DNA from: Tranzscheliella williamsii
Taxonomy: Eukaryota; Basidiomycota; Ustilaginomycetes; Ustilaginales; Ustilaginaceae
Assembly (NCBI GenBank): GCA_023212725.1
Contig: JALBYF010000031.1
Coordinates: 1 to 64,000, forward strand
Length of the DNA: 64,000 nucleotides
Direction: 5' to 3'
The notes under the pieces are model-generated. The model did not search any database. It saw nothing but the letters and a program-made list of their open reading frames with translations, and had not been told where the DNA came from. Made by a program: the position numbers and the translations under genes. Positions 48,901 to 58,013 of the stretch are shown one piece after another (position 1 is the first letter of the stretch; each line of letters opens with the position of its first letter).

Positions 48901-51787
48901 TTACCTGCCGCTTGTCCCTGTCATCCAGCAAAGAGACGGGCAAAATGCGTCTACGAATTCGTACGCTTATCGAGGATACCACGAGACCGCTTGGATCATC
49001 AACAGGTTCGCGCATGTCGCGCGTAAGCACTACCTCAACGACGTATGCATCTCCTCGCTCACCAAGATCTATACGCTGCCTAACATCGAGATCCAGGAGG
49101 CGTTCCTGAAGCTCCGTGAACAGGCCAAATGCCATTTCCAGAACCCTAATGAGCTGACGCAGGGTCTGGACGTGATCAACAACACCAACCTCATGTTCTT
49201 CGCGGCTCCCCAGAAAGCCGAGTTTTTCACGCTGAAGGGAATGTTCATGGCACGGCTCGGTCTCAATGATGAAGCAAATCACGCCTTTGCTACTGCCATC
49301 CAAATGGACCTGAACCTCGCCAAAGCTTGGACTGAATGGGGTCGGTATAACGACCGCCTATTCCGAGATCAACCTACCGAGTTGTCAGCTGCGGGCAACG
49401 CGGTCAGCTGTTACCTGCAAGCGGCAGGCCTTTACAAGAACGGAAAGGTACGGAAGGTGCTTATTCGGGTCTTGTGGCTTCTGTCCTGCGATGACAACAA
49501 AGGCACTGTCTGGCAGGCCTTTGAAGGCTTCAAGGGCGAGGCGCCGATCTGGTACTGGATCACTTTCATTCCACAGTTGCTGCAGAGCCTCAGCCACAAA
49601 GAGGCCAGATTCGCTAGGAAGATGCTCATGTCCATCGCCAAAACGTTCCCGCAATCACTGTACTTCTACCTCCGAACCACCAAAGAGGACTTTGTGGCCA
49701 TGAAGAGGCAGTCGCTCATGGCAGCCCAGCGGGCCGCCCAGCAACAAGCGCGCCAGCAGCAGTTGCAACAACAACAACAACAGCAACAACAGCAGCAGCA
49801 AGCGAACGGAGGCGCCACGGCAGGTGCTCAGAACGGGGTGGAGAGTCAGACACCAGCAGCGTCTGCAGGAGCTCAACCGCCTGGTAGCCCTGCCAAGCAA
49901 GAGGCATCTGGAAATACTTCAATTACTTCCGGCGCAAATGATGCCTCCCGATCTGGTGCTGCCGCTGCAAGTGGCAATCAGGCCACAGGCAACCTGCAGG
50001 CAGCACAGGCAGCTGCCAACGTGCCGCGTCAGCCGTGGGACTACGTTGACGAGATCCTCAATATCTTGAAGACCGCCTTCCCTCTACTGACGTTGACTAT
50101 GGAAAATATCGCTGAGCAGATCCAACAGCGATTCAAGCCGACCAACGAGGAAGACATCTACCGTCTCACGAATGCCCTGCTGAACGATGCCCTGCAGCAG
50201 TATATTCAGCGTGCTGTCAGCCCGAACGACTCGGGCGTTCTACCGGCCTCTTCGCAGGCTAACGTTATCCGATTTGCCGAGAACCTTCCGCCTGGTCCGT
50301 TGAAGACGTCGTTCGAGGAGGACTTCGTCAAGTCCAAACCGACGCTGCGTGATTATGTGTCTAAACTGCAGCGGTGGAGGGACCGTTACGAGAACAGCCT
50401 AGATCGTCGGCCGAGCAAGCAGCATCTGGAGCACTGCTCACACTATCTGGTCGAGTTCCAGCATCAGAAGTTCGACGAGGTTGAGGTGCCTGGCCAATAC
50501 CTGAAGCTGGAGGACAACAACTCTGACTTTGTCAAGATCTCACGCTTCATGCCGGTCTTTGAAATGATCCGCTCTTCGGGCATGTGCACTCGCCGGCTGA
50601 CGATCCTGAGCAACAAGGGCACGACGCACAGCTTTGCGGTGCAGCTGCCAAGCGGTCGTTACTGCCGGCGTGAAGAGAGGATCTTCCAGCTGCTTCGGTT
50701 CTTCAACCGTATTCTCGAACGCAGAAAGGAGACGCGCAAGCGCGGACTCACGTTCCATGTGCCGATTGCTCTGCCGCTCGCTCCGCAGGTGCGGCTCATC
50801 GACCACGATGCGAGCTTTGTCTCGTTGCAAGATATCTATGAGCGCCACTGTGACGAAATTGGCATTGGCAAGGACGACCCGGTGATCGCCTGGGTGGAGA
50901 AGATGCGAAGCACCTGGGACGGCGGCAGTATCGGCTCGGCTGCCGCTGCGTCCGCGACCGCGGGCGCTGGAGCTGCTTCCCTATCTGGCACCTCTGCTGC
51001 CACGCCCGCTGCCACGCGGGGAAATGTCGACTTTACCAACCTGCGCATGGACCTGATGGAAGAGATCTCGACCAAGTACGTGCCGGATACGGTCCTGTCG
51101 CGCTATCTGACGCGGTCTGCGGCTACGCCATCCGACCTGTACTTGCTGCGCAAACAGTTCACGCTGCAGACGGCGGCGTCGTCGTTTGTCACGTACTGTC
51201 TCTTTATCTCGAATCGGCTGCCGAACCGGATCCACATCAGCCGCTCGTCCGGGCAGGTGTCCATGTCGGACGTTGTGCCCACGTTCAATCCGAGCGCGCC
51301 GCAGTTCAAGTCGACGGACCCGACGCCGTTCCGGCTGAGTCCGAACCTGCAGCACTTTATTGGGCCGGTGGGCATCGAGGGGGTGCTGACCTCGGCGCTG
51401 ATGGCGCTCGGACGGACGCTGACCGAGCCGGAACGAAACCTGGAGGAGTACCTGGGCATTTTTGTGCGCGACGAGATCAATGTCTGGCTGCAGGGCGCGC
51501 AGCGGCAGGCGCACGCGCAGGCGCAGGGCTCCGGCCAGCCCTCGGCGCCAACGCTGGTCACCGAGGCGCCCAAGGAAGTCGTCCTGACCAACGTCCTCGA
51601 AATCGTCAAGCGCGCCAAACTCATCAGCTGCCGCCACGAGCTGGACAAGTCGCAAGCCACCCCGCACTCGCCCGCCGCCGCCGCCTCCACCACCCCGGTC
51701 AGCGCCGTTGTCCTCGACCTCATCAACTCCGCCAGCAACCCCTCCAAGCTGGCCCTCCAAGACCCCACCTGGGGTCCCTGGCTCTGA
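39932..51787 (+). CDS. TRA1: SAGA/NuA4 scaffold Tra1 (TRRAP)
   Basis: Two exons, 39932-40013 and 40098-51787, give 3,923 residues (yeast Tra1: 3,744). The 84-bp intron is GTAAGT...TAG with CTGAC; the nearer AG at 40062 would lead to a stop. Start context is CACCATGG. Tra1 is the activator-binding scaffold shared by the SAGA and NuA4 acetyltransferases. Most of the protein is HEAT/TPR helices. Ser/Ala/Thr-rich (about 155-215) and acidic linkers (about 1710-1800) interrupt them. The FAT region (about 2650-3220) includes YETAWIINRFAHVARKHYL. A poly-Gln tract (about 3235-3260) precedes the PI3K-like domain (about 3490-3860). There the catalytic loop and DFG are lost (SNRLPNRIHIS, then SMSDVV), as in all Tra1/TRRAP pseudokinases. 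FATC ends DPTWGPWL. Confidence 0.96.
49735..49803 (+). repeat. CAA/CAG repeat encoding poly-Gln in TRA1
   Basis: A mixed CAA/CAG run interrupted by GCG-CGC codons encodes an almost pure glutamine tract between the FAT and PI3K-like parts. Mixed codons limit slippage, but the length could vary between strains. Confidence 0.85.
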
Positions 51788-51972
51788 ACCCCCCCCCTTG
51801 GATTCGCCTGCAGGACGCGCTGCTGGGATGTGTATGTTTCGATTGCAACCCGTCTCGAGTCGCCTACTCGCTACAGGCGACGTCCGTGGTGTGTGTATAG
51901 TACAGTAGCGGTAGGGTAGCAGACAGTCCTTGTCTCGGTGTACAAATACAGTGCAGTGCAGCGCGGTTTCGC

Positions 51973-54900
51973 TTAGGGGCGCGGGGGCTTGAGGATGATG
52001 CGGCGGCGGGTGGAGCGGCGTGTCTCGGGAGGGGTGTCTTGCGGGGGGTTGTCTGGCGGTGGCTGGGCGGAGTGGGCGGGCGGGAGTGCGGCGTGCAGCT
52101 TGCTGGGGGCGGCGCGTCCGCTCCTGCGTGCACCGCTAGGCGCCGGCGCGTCCATCCGCCGCCGCTTCGCAGTGCGCGCCAGCGTCTCGCGCCCGCCCTC
52201 GGCATGGTCAGAGTCTGAGCTGGCAGAGCTCGGTTCAGAAGCGCGAGACGCCAGCTGCGCCAGCGATAGAATCTTCCTCTTGCCCGGCGTGCCCTGTGTC
52301 GACCCCGGCGAGAGCGAGGATGCCGCCTCGACAGCTAAGCCCGCCCCTGCCTGCGACGACAGCTCGAGCTCCTCGCCACCGTCCACCGACATCGCAGGCA
52401 GAGGCGCTGCTCCATCCGGCCTCGCCGGAGGCGAAGAGGGTGGTGGAGCGGGAGAAAAGGACCGCCGTGTGGCTATGCCGTCTCCGTCTTCGGCAATTGG
52501 CGCCGACTCGCCTGTGGACGGCTTAGTCGCCAGCTTGTGGCCGTATTGCTCTTGCATCCTCTTGGCGATGCGCGTGGCATTGATAAGCTTGCGCCAGTTC
52601 TTCATCGCTCGTTCCATCTTCTTTGTCTGCTGCTTCAATTCCTCTTCCTGCTGCTGGTGCCAGAAAGCTTCTTCCACCAGCTCGCCATTCGCCTCGGCGA
52701 CGACGATGCCCGTAATCTTAGGCATCCCGCGTTGCTTTCGAAACTCGAAGCCGGTGATCGCTTCGGCATAGCTAACGCCTAGCTTCTTGGCAACCTTCGC
52801 CACGCCTGAAAACGGCAGATGAACGGCGCCTGCGGGGAGCATGGAAGGGACGAAAAGATCGATGTTGCCAAATCCATTGGTGGGAATCGTCCCATCGGGT
52901 CCTACAGGAGGAGGAACGTAGAGCTTGGTCTGGAATTCGGCGTAGAGGCCTTCTTGCGCAACATCGCGACCCTCCGAACGAGCCTGCTCTTCTGCGCGTT
53001 TGTTGGCTATGGTATAGCCTCGGGACTTGACAAACTTGAGCGCTGCTTCATCGTCCTTCACGACGCGGCCTTCGTTGTACCACTGTCTGGCAGACCGAAG
53101 TGTCAGCACGTCTGACTTGTGGAAGACAGGCAACCCCTGAAAAGTGGCGATCTGACGTCGAGGGAAGATCACCTGGTCTCGCCTGAGAAACTTTTCGAGA
53201 AAGTACATGGGGTGGTCTTTGAAGCCAGCGGTGGACGAGGGCATTGGCTCGCGAGAGCTGTGATCCTGGAGCTCGGCATCCTCCATTGCATCCCTGTCAA
53301 GCTTTTGCGGGCGATGGATGGCACGAGCTACCTTGGACCACCATTCTTCCTCGCCCTTGACACGGTTCGGAGGACGCAGGCGAGAGGCCCTTGAATTAAG
53401 CGTCTTTGTATACCGTGCGGTAACATCGCGTGCATAGCCGTCTTCCTCAAAAGCAACAACGTAGATTAGCTTGTTCTGCCGGTCGGTTGGCGATGGCTCC
53501 ATTAGCCTGTTACCAGACGGCCGTACGAGCGATCGAATCGGATCAATACTGATCCACTTTTGGTAAGGTTTGGAGAATACCTCGACCCACATCGTCGGCG
53601 GTGCTTGCAGGTCGACCGGATCGGCGGTATCATCGTCCTGGGCTGTCACTTCGGAATCCTTTAACTGCTTTGGCCGGAACGCTCGCAGTTTGACTTTGTG
53701 CTCGACCTTCAAGGGAGTTGTGAGATTCTTCCACTTCTCTGGCCGGTAGTCAGCCTCTGGGGTGCCACCCTGCGCTTCAGGCTGTGTACGTGTATCAGCA
53801 TTTCTTGTAGGCTTTGACTTGCTCTTGGCCCCTGCCACGGTCTCGGTCTTTGGACCGAGTGAAGCGGTCGAAGACGCATCCGAAAAGCTGTCATCTACTT
53901 CTATGGGCGTATGGATGTCGCCCCGCCTGGCTTTTTCCTTCTCCAGGTTGTTGTGAGCTGCAGGACGCCTGCTGGAACCAGCTGCACTCAGCACGGCTCT
54001 TCTAGCAAGATTGACAGTGCCGCGGGGCTTGGCTGTGGAAGATCCAACATCGTCGGTTCCGCTGCTGTTTGCCGATGAGACGGTACTGCTAGCCCGAGAC
54101 GAGCGCTTGGAACTGGCTGAGGGGTTATAGAGCTGATGCTCATCCTCATCTTCGTCAGAAGTGAACTGGTCGAGCGGCTTGGCGGCAAACCGCGGTTTAG
54201 TTTTAGCTCGCAATTTGTTCTCCTTTTGTTTCAACTGGCTGCCTGGCTGGGCTGTGTTAGCGAGTTTACTGGCACCAACACTCCAAGGCATCGGCTGAGG
54301 GCTCACAACAAGGCGTGCTGGAATGCCGAGAGACCGACATAGCGCACAGAAGAGCTGTGCACTGGTTTCGCGTGAACCGGACCGCTCGACAGCGCATTGC
54401 AAAAGATCAGCTGCTGATGAGACTTTTTCGGCGGCAGGAAGCAAGCGAAGGTAAATAGGTCGAATGGCCGTACCTGGTGCGAAGATGGTGATTTCCATGT
54501 TCTTGGCTTGGTTAGTGCCGAATCCAGCGGTCGACATGTTCGGAGAGCTAGTTTTGGCTTTGGCCTTGCCTTTACCGGTGATAGCCTGCTTGTGTTCGTT
54601 CTCGGCCTTCCTTTGGCGGTTTTCCTGCTCTTTGCGTTGGCGCCTGTGGCGATCATCTCGTTCTGCTGCTGTTTCCACGAGCCAGCCGTCTATTCGCCGG
54701 CCGGGAGCCGGCAAGATGCCCATAGCGATGTCCTGATCAGGCTGTCGAAGCGCCGATTTGGCCGTTAGGTGAGGATCCAGCCGAAACCTGGAAGCCCACC
54801 AGCGTACGAGCTCGGACAGGAAGCTTTCGAACATGCGGATCCTTTCTCTTTGTTCAGTGACCTTCTTTGGATGGATGGAGCGGAGCTTGGTGATCATGTA

Positions 54901-55764
54901 CTCTGGGACAGTGTCGGCAAGCTTGTCGCGCAGATCTGTGTCGTTGCACCACTTATTGCGAACGCGTGTATGCGCAAGAATGCTGAGGACGTACAGCTTG
55001 TGCGCAGTGATGCGATTCTGGCGATCACGAGGCGTCAGAAGGTTGGTAGACTTCTTCTTGGCAGCGTCTGCATTCTGCTTCTTAGCATGGCTACCCATCG
55101 AGATCTCTACGCCCTTATGCTGGCCTTTGCCATCTTTGAAGATGGGGAGGGGCGTCCGATCTCCACTTTCTTGGTCATCTTCGCCTTCGGCCTCTTCGTC
55201 GTCTTCTAGGCCATCACCTTGTTTGGCATGGATGTCGCGGTAGGCGGCCGCGTACATGTCTTGTACATTTTCGGCCAGCCCCTTAGCTGCCGGGTCATAC
55301 TCGACATCTTCCAGTTCCATATCGTCATGTTCGTCGCGATCGTCCTCTAAAGTACTGTCGGGCTGGTGTCTCGTTGCTGTAATGTCAACGTCTACATCTT
55401 CAAAGTCGAATGCGCTCGCCTCGACCTCGTCGGTATCCTGGTCCTCAGACGCTACCGACGGGTCTGTTGTGATTTCAATGGGGTCACGAGGAGGTGGTTG
55501 TACCTTGGCTTTGGACCGTTTGGCTGCTGCAGTAGCAGTGACTCCATCTCTCGAAACCCCGCTATCGCGCGACACACGGGAAGATAAAGGTGTTCTCTGC
55601 GACGACATTCTTGCTCGGACGCTGCTGCCTTTCTCCACCTCTTCTAGGCTGCTGTCAGATAGAGTGTGAACATCGATCACCTCTTCCGACTCCGCTGGTG
55701 GCCTGCTAGGATCTGTTTGAAGACTTGCTGGTTTGCGGTGCAAACCCTTGCTAAAGCGAGACAT
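51973..55764 (-). CDS. RAD4: DNA repair protein Rad4 (XPC)
   Basis: 1,263 residues from the ATG at 55764 (MSRFSKGLHRKP); the frame above opens at TTG. Rad4, with Rad23, recognises helix-distorting lesions and starts global-genome nucleotide excision repair. A long acidic N-terminus with coiled segments precedes the transglutaminase-like domain, whose parts are LFCALCRSLGIPARLVVSPQP (about 470-490) and MWVEVFSKPYQKWISIDPI (about 735). Between them is a disordered Ser-rich insertion. Beta-hairpin domains BHD1-3 follow (about 800-1010): HPMYFLEKFLRRDQVIFPRR, FHKSDVLTLRSARQWYNEGR, NIDLFVPSMLPAGAVHLPF and KKLGVSYAEAITGFEF. The last 200 residues are low-complexity. Longer than yeast Rad4 (754) and human XPC (940). 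Convergent with TRA1, 185 bp apart. Confidence 0.94.
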   Translation of the reverse strand: MSRFSKGLHRKPASLQTDPSRPPAESEEVIDVHTLSDSSLEEVEKGSSVRARMSSQRTPLSSRVSRDSGVSRDGVTATAAAKRSKAKVQPPPRDPIEITTDPSVASEDQDTDEVEASAFDFEDVDVDITATRHQPDSTLEDDRDEHDDMELEDVEYDPAAKGLAENVQDMYAAAYRDIHAKQGDGLEDDEEAEGEDDQESGDRTPLPIFKDGKGQHKGVEISMGSHAKKQNADAAKKKSTNLLTPRDRQNRITAHKLYVLSILAHTRVRNKWCNDTDLRDKLADTVPEYMITKLRSIHPKKVTEQRERIRMFESFLSELVRWWASRFRLDPHLTAKSALRQPDQDIAMGILPAPGRRIDGWLVETAAERDDRHRRQRKEQENRQRKAENEHKQAITGKGKAKAKTSSPNMSTAGFGTNQAKNMEITIFAPGTAIRPIYLRLLPAAEKVSSAADLLQCAVERSGSRETSAQLFCALCRSLGIPARLVVSPQPMPWSVGASKLANTAQPGSQLKQKENKLRAKTKPRFAAKPLDQFTSDEDEDEHQLYNPSASSKRSSRASSTVSSANSSGTDDVGSSTAKPRGTVNLARRAVLSAAGSSRRPAAHNNLEKEKARRGDIHTPIEVDDSFSDASSTASLGPKTETVAGAKSKSKPTRNADTRTQPEAQGGTPEADYRPEKWKNLTTPLKVEHKVKLRAFRPKQLKDSEVTAQDDDTADPVDLQAPPTMWVEVFSKPYQKWISIDPIRSLVRPSGNRLMEPSPTDRQNKLIYVVAFEEDGYARDVTARYTKTLNSRASRLRPPNRVKGEEEWWSKVARAIHRPQKLDRDAMEDAELQDHSSREPMPSSTAGFKDHPMYFLEKFLRRDQVIFPRRQIATFQGLPVFHKSDVLTLRSARQWYNEGRVVKDDEAALKFVKSRGYTIANKRAEEQARSEGRDVAQEGLYAEFQTKLYVPPPVGPDGTIPTNGFGNIDLFVPSMLPAGAVHLPFSGVAKVAKKLGVSYAEAITGFEFRKQRGMPKITGIVVAEANGELVEEAFWHQQQEEELKQQTKKMERAMKNWRKLINATRIAKRMQEQYGHKLATKPSTGESAPIAEDGDGIATRRSFSPAPPPSSPPARPDGAAPLPAMSVDGGEELELSSQAGAGLAVEAASSLSPGSTQGTPGKRKILSLAQLASRASEPSSASSDSDHAEGGRETLARTAKRRRMDAPAPSGARRSGRAAPSKLHAALPPAHSAQPPPDNPPQDTPPETRRSTRRRIILKPPRP

Positions 55765-56504
55765 CACACCAGGCAAGGCATGATGCACGAGCTTCCGGTA
55801 GAACAATCACTCTATTCTAGCTTCGTATAGGGTGTGAAGACGGAGCCTGAGGGAGAACAGAAGGCGGGCCGGATGAGAAGTGGTCTGATGGGATGTGGCA
55901 TACCGGTGAAGGCGAGTAGCAAACTCAGCAGCAAGCCAGTGGAAGTGGAGGCGTGCCATGTCGTCAGCAGCAAATCACAATACAAATCTACTCGTAATTA
56001 CTAGTCACAGCGTACTACTCCCACTTGCAATTACAAGTGCAGCATTTCAGATGTGGCCTTGCCAGGCGGGATTCAGGTTGCGGGCCTCTGTTGGGCAACA
56101 CAAGATCGCCGGTTGCTTTTGTCTATCAAGGCCGACCTGTACCGTCCCCGTTCATTTATGCATGTAATTTGGTAGAGAACAGATCGCTGCGCCATGTTAT
56201 GAACCCACAGCCGTGAATATCGTCAGGGCATTTCAGTCACAGTGCCTAATAGGTACACACGGTAGTCAAGAAGATGTAGACAGGAAAGGGCCGGATCCAT
56301 CTTTTTCTCGATATGCAAAGGGTAGGTGCGGCTGGCGTCGCAATGAGGAACCTCGAGACCTGGTAACTTCTTCACAAGATAGCGGGACCAAGACCGCGGC
56401 TCGGATGCTTGTAGTACTCTGCGAGAACTGGACCTGGACGTAGAAAGCCGACAGCTGTGGCCCCTATCACAGCTTGGACTCGATCGAACGAACCGCCCTT
56501 TGCA
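55765..56504. other. Spacer upstream of RAD4
   Basis: 740 bp between two same-strand genes. An AT-richer patch at 55970-56040 holds short TTACTAGTCACAG and CTTGCAATTACAAG words; the latter (56025-56038) is an inverted repeat. No credible ORF. Confidence 0.45.
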
Positions 56505-58013
56505 CTACATTTTTCCCTGGACCTTGTTGACATTGGTGGTGGGCCATTCGTACGATTCGTTGTCCCGCCTGTAACCGTACCGAGCGATGAAGTCGTTCAG
56601 CGAGGCCGGTCCGCGGCTGCCATACTCGTACGGCTCATACTTGATCTTGCCTGCGTCAATGGCATGCAAAAGTGGCGTGAAAATGGCCCAGGAAACGTCC
56701 AGCTCGTCGTCGCGAACAAAATTGGAATGGTCACCGTTGAGTGCGTCGAGGATCAACGCTTCGTAAGCTTCTGGGATCCGTACTTCTGAGAACCGCTCCT
56801 TGTAGGTCAGGTCCAGATCCACGGGGAGCGTCGCCATCTCCAGCCCGGGCTTCTTGGCATTCATCTTGAGATATACCGCTTCGTCAGGTTGAATACGGAT
56901 AACCAGTTCGTTTCGAGGCAACTTGTCAAAGAGTCCCTGTGGCGTATCTTTGAATTGCACCCGAATCTCCACCTTGGCCTCGTCCAGCGCTTTGCCGGCC
57001 TTGAGGATGAAGGGTACACCCTGCCATCGCTCGTTGTTCACGTGCAGCGCCAAGGCGGCAAAGGTGGGGCAGTTGCTATCCTTGGGCACAGTGTCGTCGT
57101 CCTTATATCCTGGCTTGCCATTGGCGGCGGTATATTGACCCAGCAGAACGTCTTTGTCTTGGATCGCAGGGACCGCCTTGAGTACCTTGACCTTTTCGTC
57201 TCGGATATCTTCCGCCGAGAACGATTTGGGGCGTTCCATTGCCAGCAGGGAAAGTACCTGAGAGAGATGATTCTGCTGAATGTCTCGGATAATGCCAAAC
57301 TCGTCAAAGTAGCCGCCTCGACCCTCGGTGCCAAAGGGTTCTTTGAAGGTGATCTGAATATTGTCCACCAGCTTGTTGTTGAGACCAGCGTCAATAAAAG
57401 GATTGCCGAATCGCATGATGAGAAGATTCTTGACCATCTCCTTTCCGAGGTAGTGGTCGATTCGGAAGGTTTCCTCTTCTTTCCACAGACCCTTGAGGGC
57501 GCCGATCATCTCCCGACTGCTCTCAAGATCCTTTCCGAAGGGCTTTTCGATCACGATTCGGTTATTCCCCTTTTCAGAATAGCAGTTCTTCTTGAGGCCC
57601 TTGGCGACGACAGTAAAGACGTTGGGAGGCAAAGCCATGTAGAAGAGACGGCTTGGAGCCTTCTCCTTGGCTTGGGATTCGATCTCGTTCATCTCTTTGT
57701 TGAGCTTCTGGAAAGATTCGTCCTCATCGTACTGACCAGAGATGTAGTTGCAGATCTTGACAAAGTTTTCTTTGGCCTGCTTGCCTTCAGCGTCATCGAC
57801 GTTCTTCAGATGGCCGGTGATCTTGTCGTGGAAGGCATCCTTGTCCATCTTGGATCGAGCATATCCGAGAATGTGCGTCGACTTGGGAAGGAGACCGAGG
57901 CGGAAGAGGTTGAAGAGAGCAGGGAATGTCTTCTTCTTTGCCAGATCTCCGGAAGCTCCAAGGATGACAATGATGGTATCATTGTCAAAAGCGGCAGCGT
58001 TCGTGGACGGCAT
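56505..58013 (-). CDS. ZWF1: Glucose-6-phosphate 1-dehydrogenase
   Basis: 502 residues from the ATG at 58013, no intron; the frame above opens at TTG. It oxidises glucose-6-phosphate with NADP+ to 6-phosphogluconolactone, the entry to the oxidative pentose phosphate pathway, in the cytosol. The NADP-binding GASGDLAKKK (19-28), the conserved EKPFGKDLESS, the active-site RIDHYLGKE (184-192, with the substrate-binding Lys191 and His187) and VDNIQITFKE are intact. The C-terminal NADP-structural site region (YEPYEYGSRGP) is also present. Length is normal for fungi (about 500). It is divergent from the homeodomain gene across a 4.3-kb spacer. Confidence 0.96.
   Translation of the reverse strand: MPSTNAAAFDNDTIIVILGASGDLAKKKTFPALFNLFRLGLLPKSTHILGYARSKMDKDAFHDKITGHLKNVDDAEGKQAKENFVKICNYISGQYDEDESFQKLNKEMNEIESQAKEKAPSRLFYMALPPNVFTVVAKGLKKNCYSEKGNNRIVIEKPFGKDLESSREMIGALKGLWKEEETFRIDHYLGKEMVKNLLIMRFGNPFIDAGLNNKLVDNIQITFKEPFGTEGRGGYFDEFGIIRDIQQNHLSQVLSLLAMERPKSFSAEDIRDEKVKVLKAVPAIQDKDVLLGQYTAANGKPGYKDDDTVPKDSNCPTFAALALHVNNERWQGVPFILKAGKALDEAKVEIRVQFKDTPQGLFDKLPRNELVIRIQPDEAVYLKMNAKKPGLEMATLPVDLDLTYKERFSEVRIPEAYEALILDALNGDHSNFVRDDELDVSWAIFTPLLHAIDAGKIKYEPYEYGSRGPASLNDFIARYGYRRDNESYEWPTTNVNKVQGKM

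Noticed and set aside
32752..51787. Metabolic or secondary-metabolite gene cluster
   Set aside because: Neighbouring genes are unrelated housekeeping functions; no synthase, transporter or cluster regulator is present.
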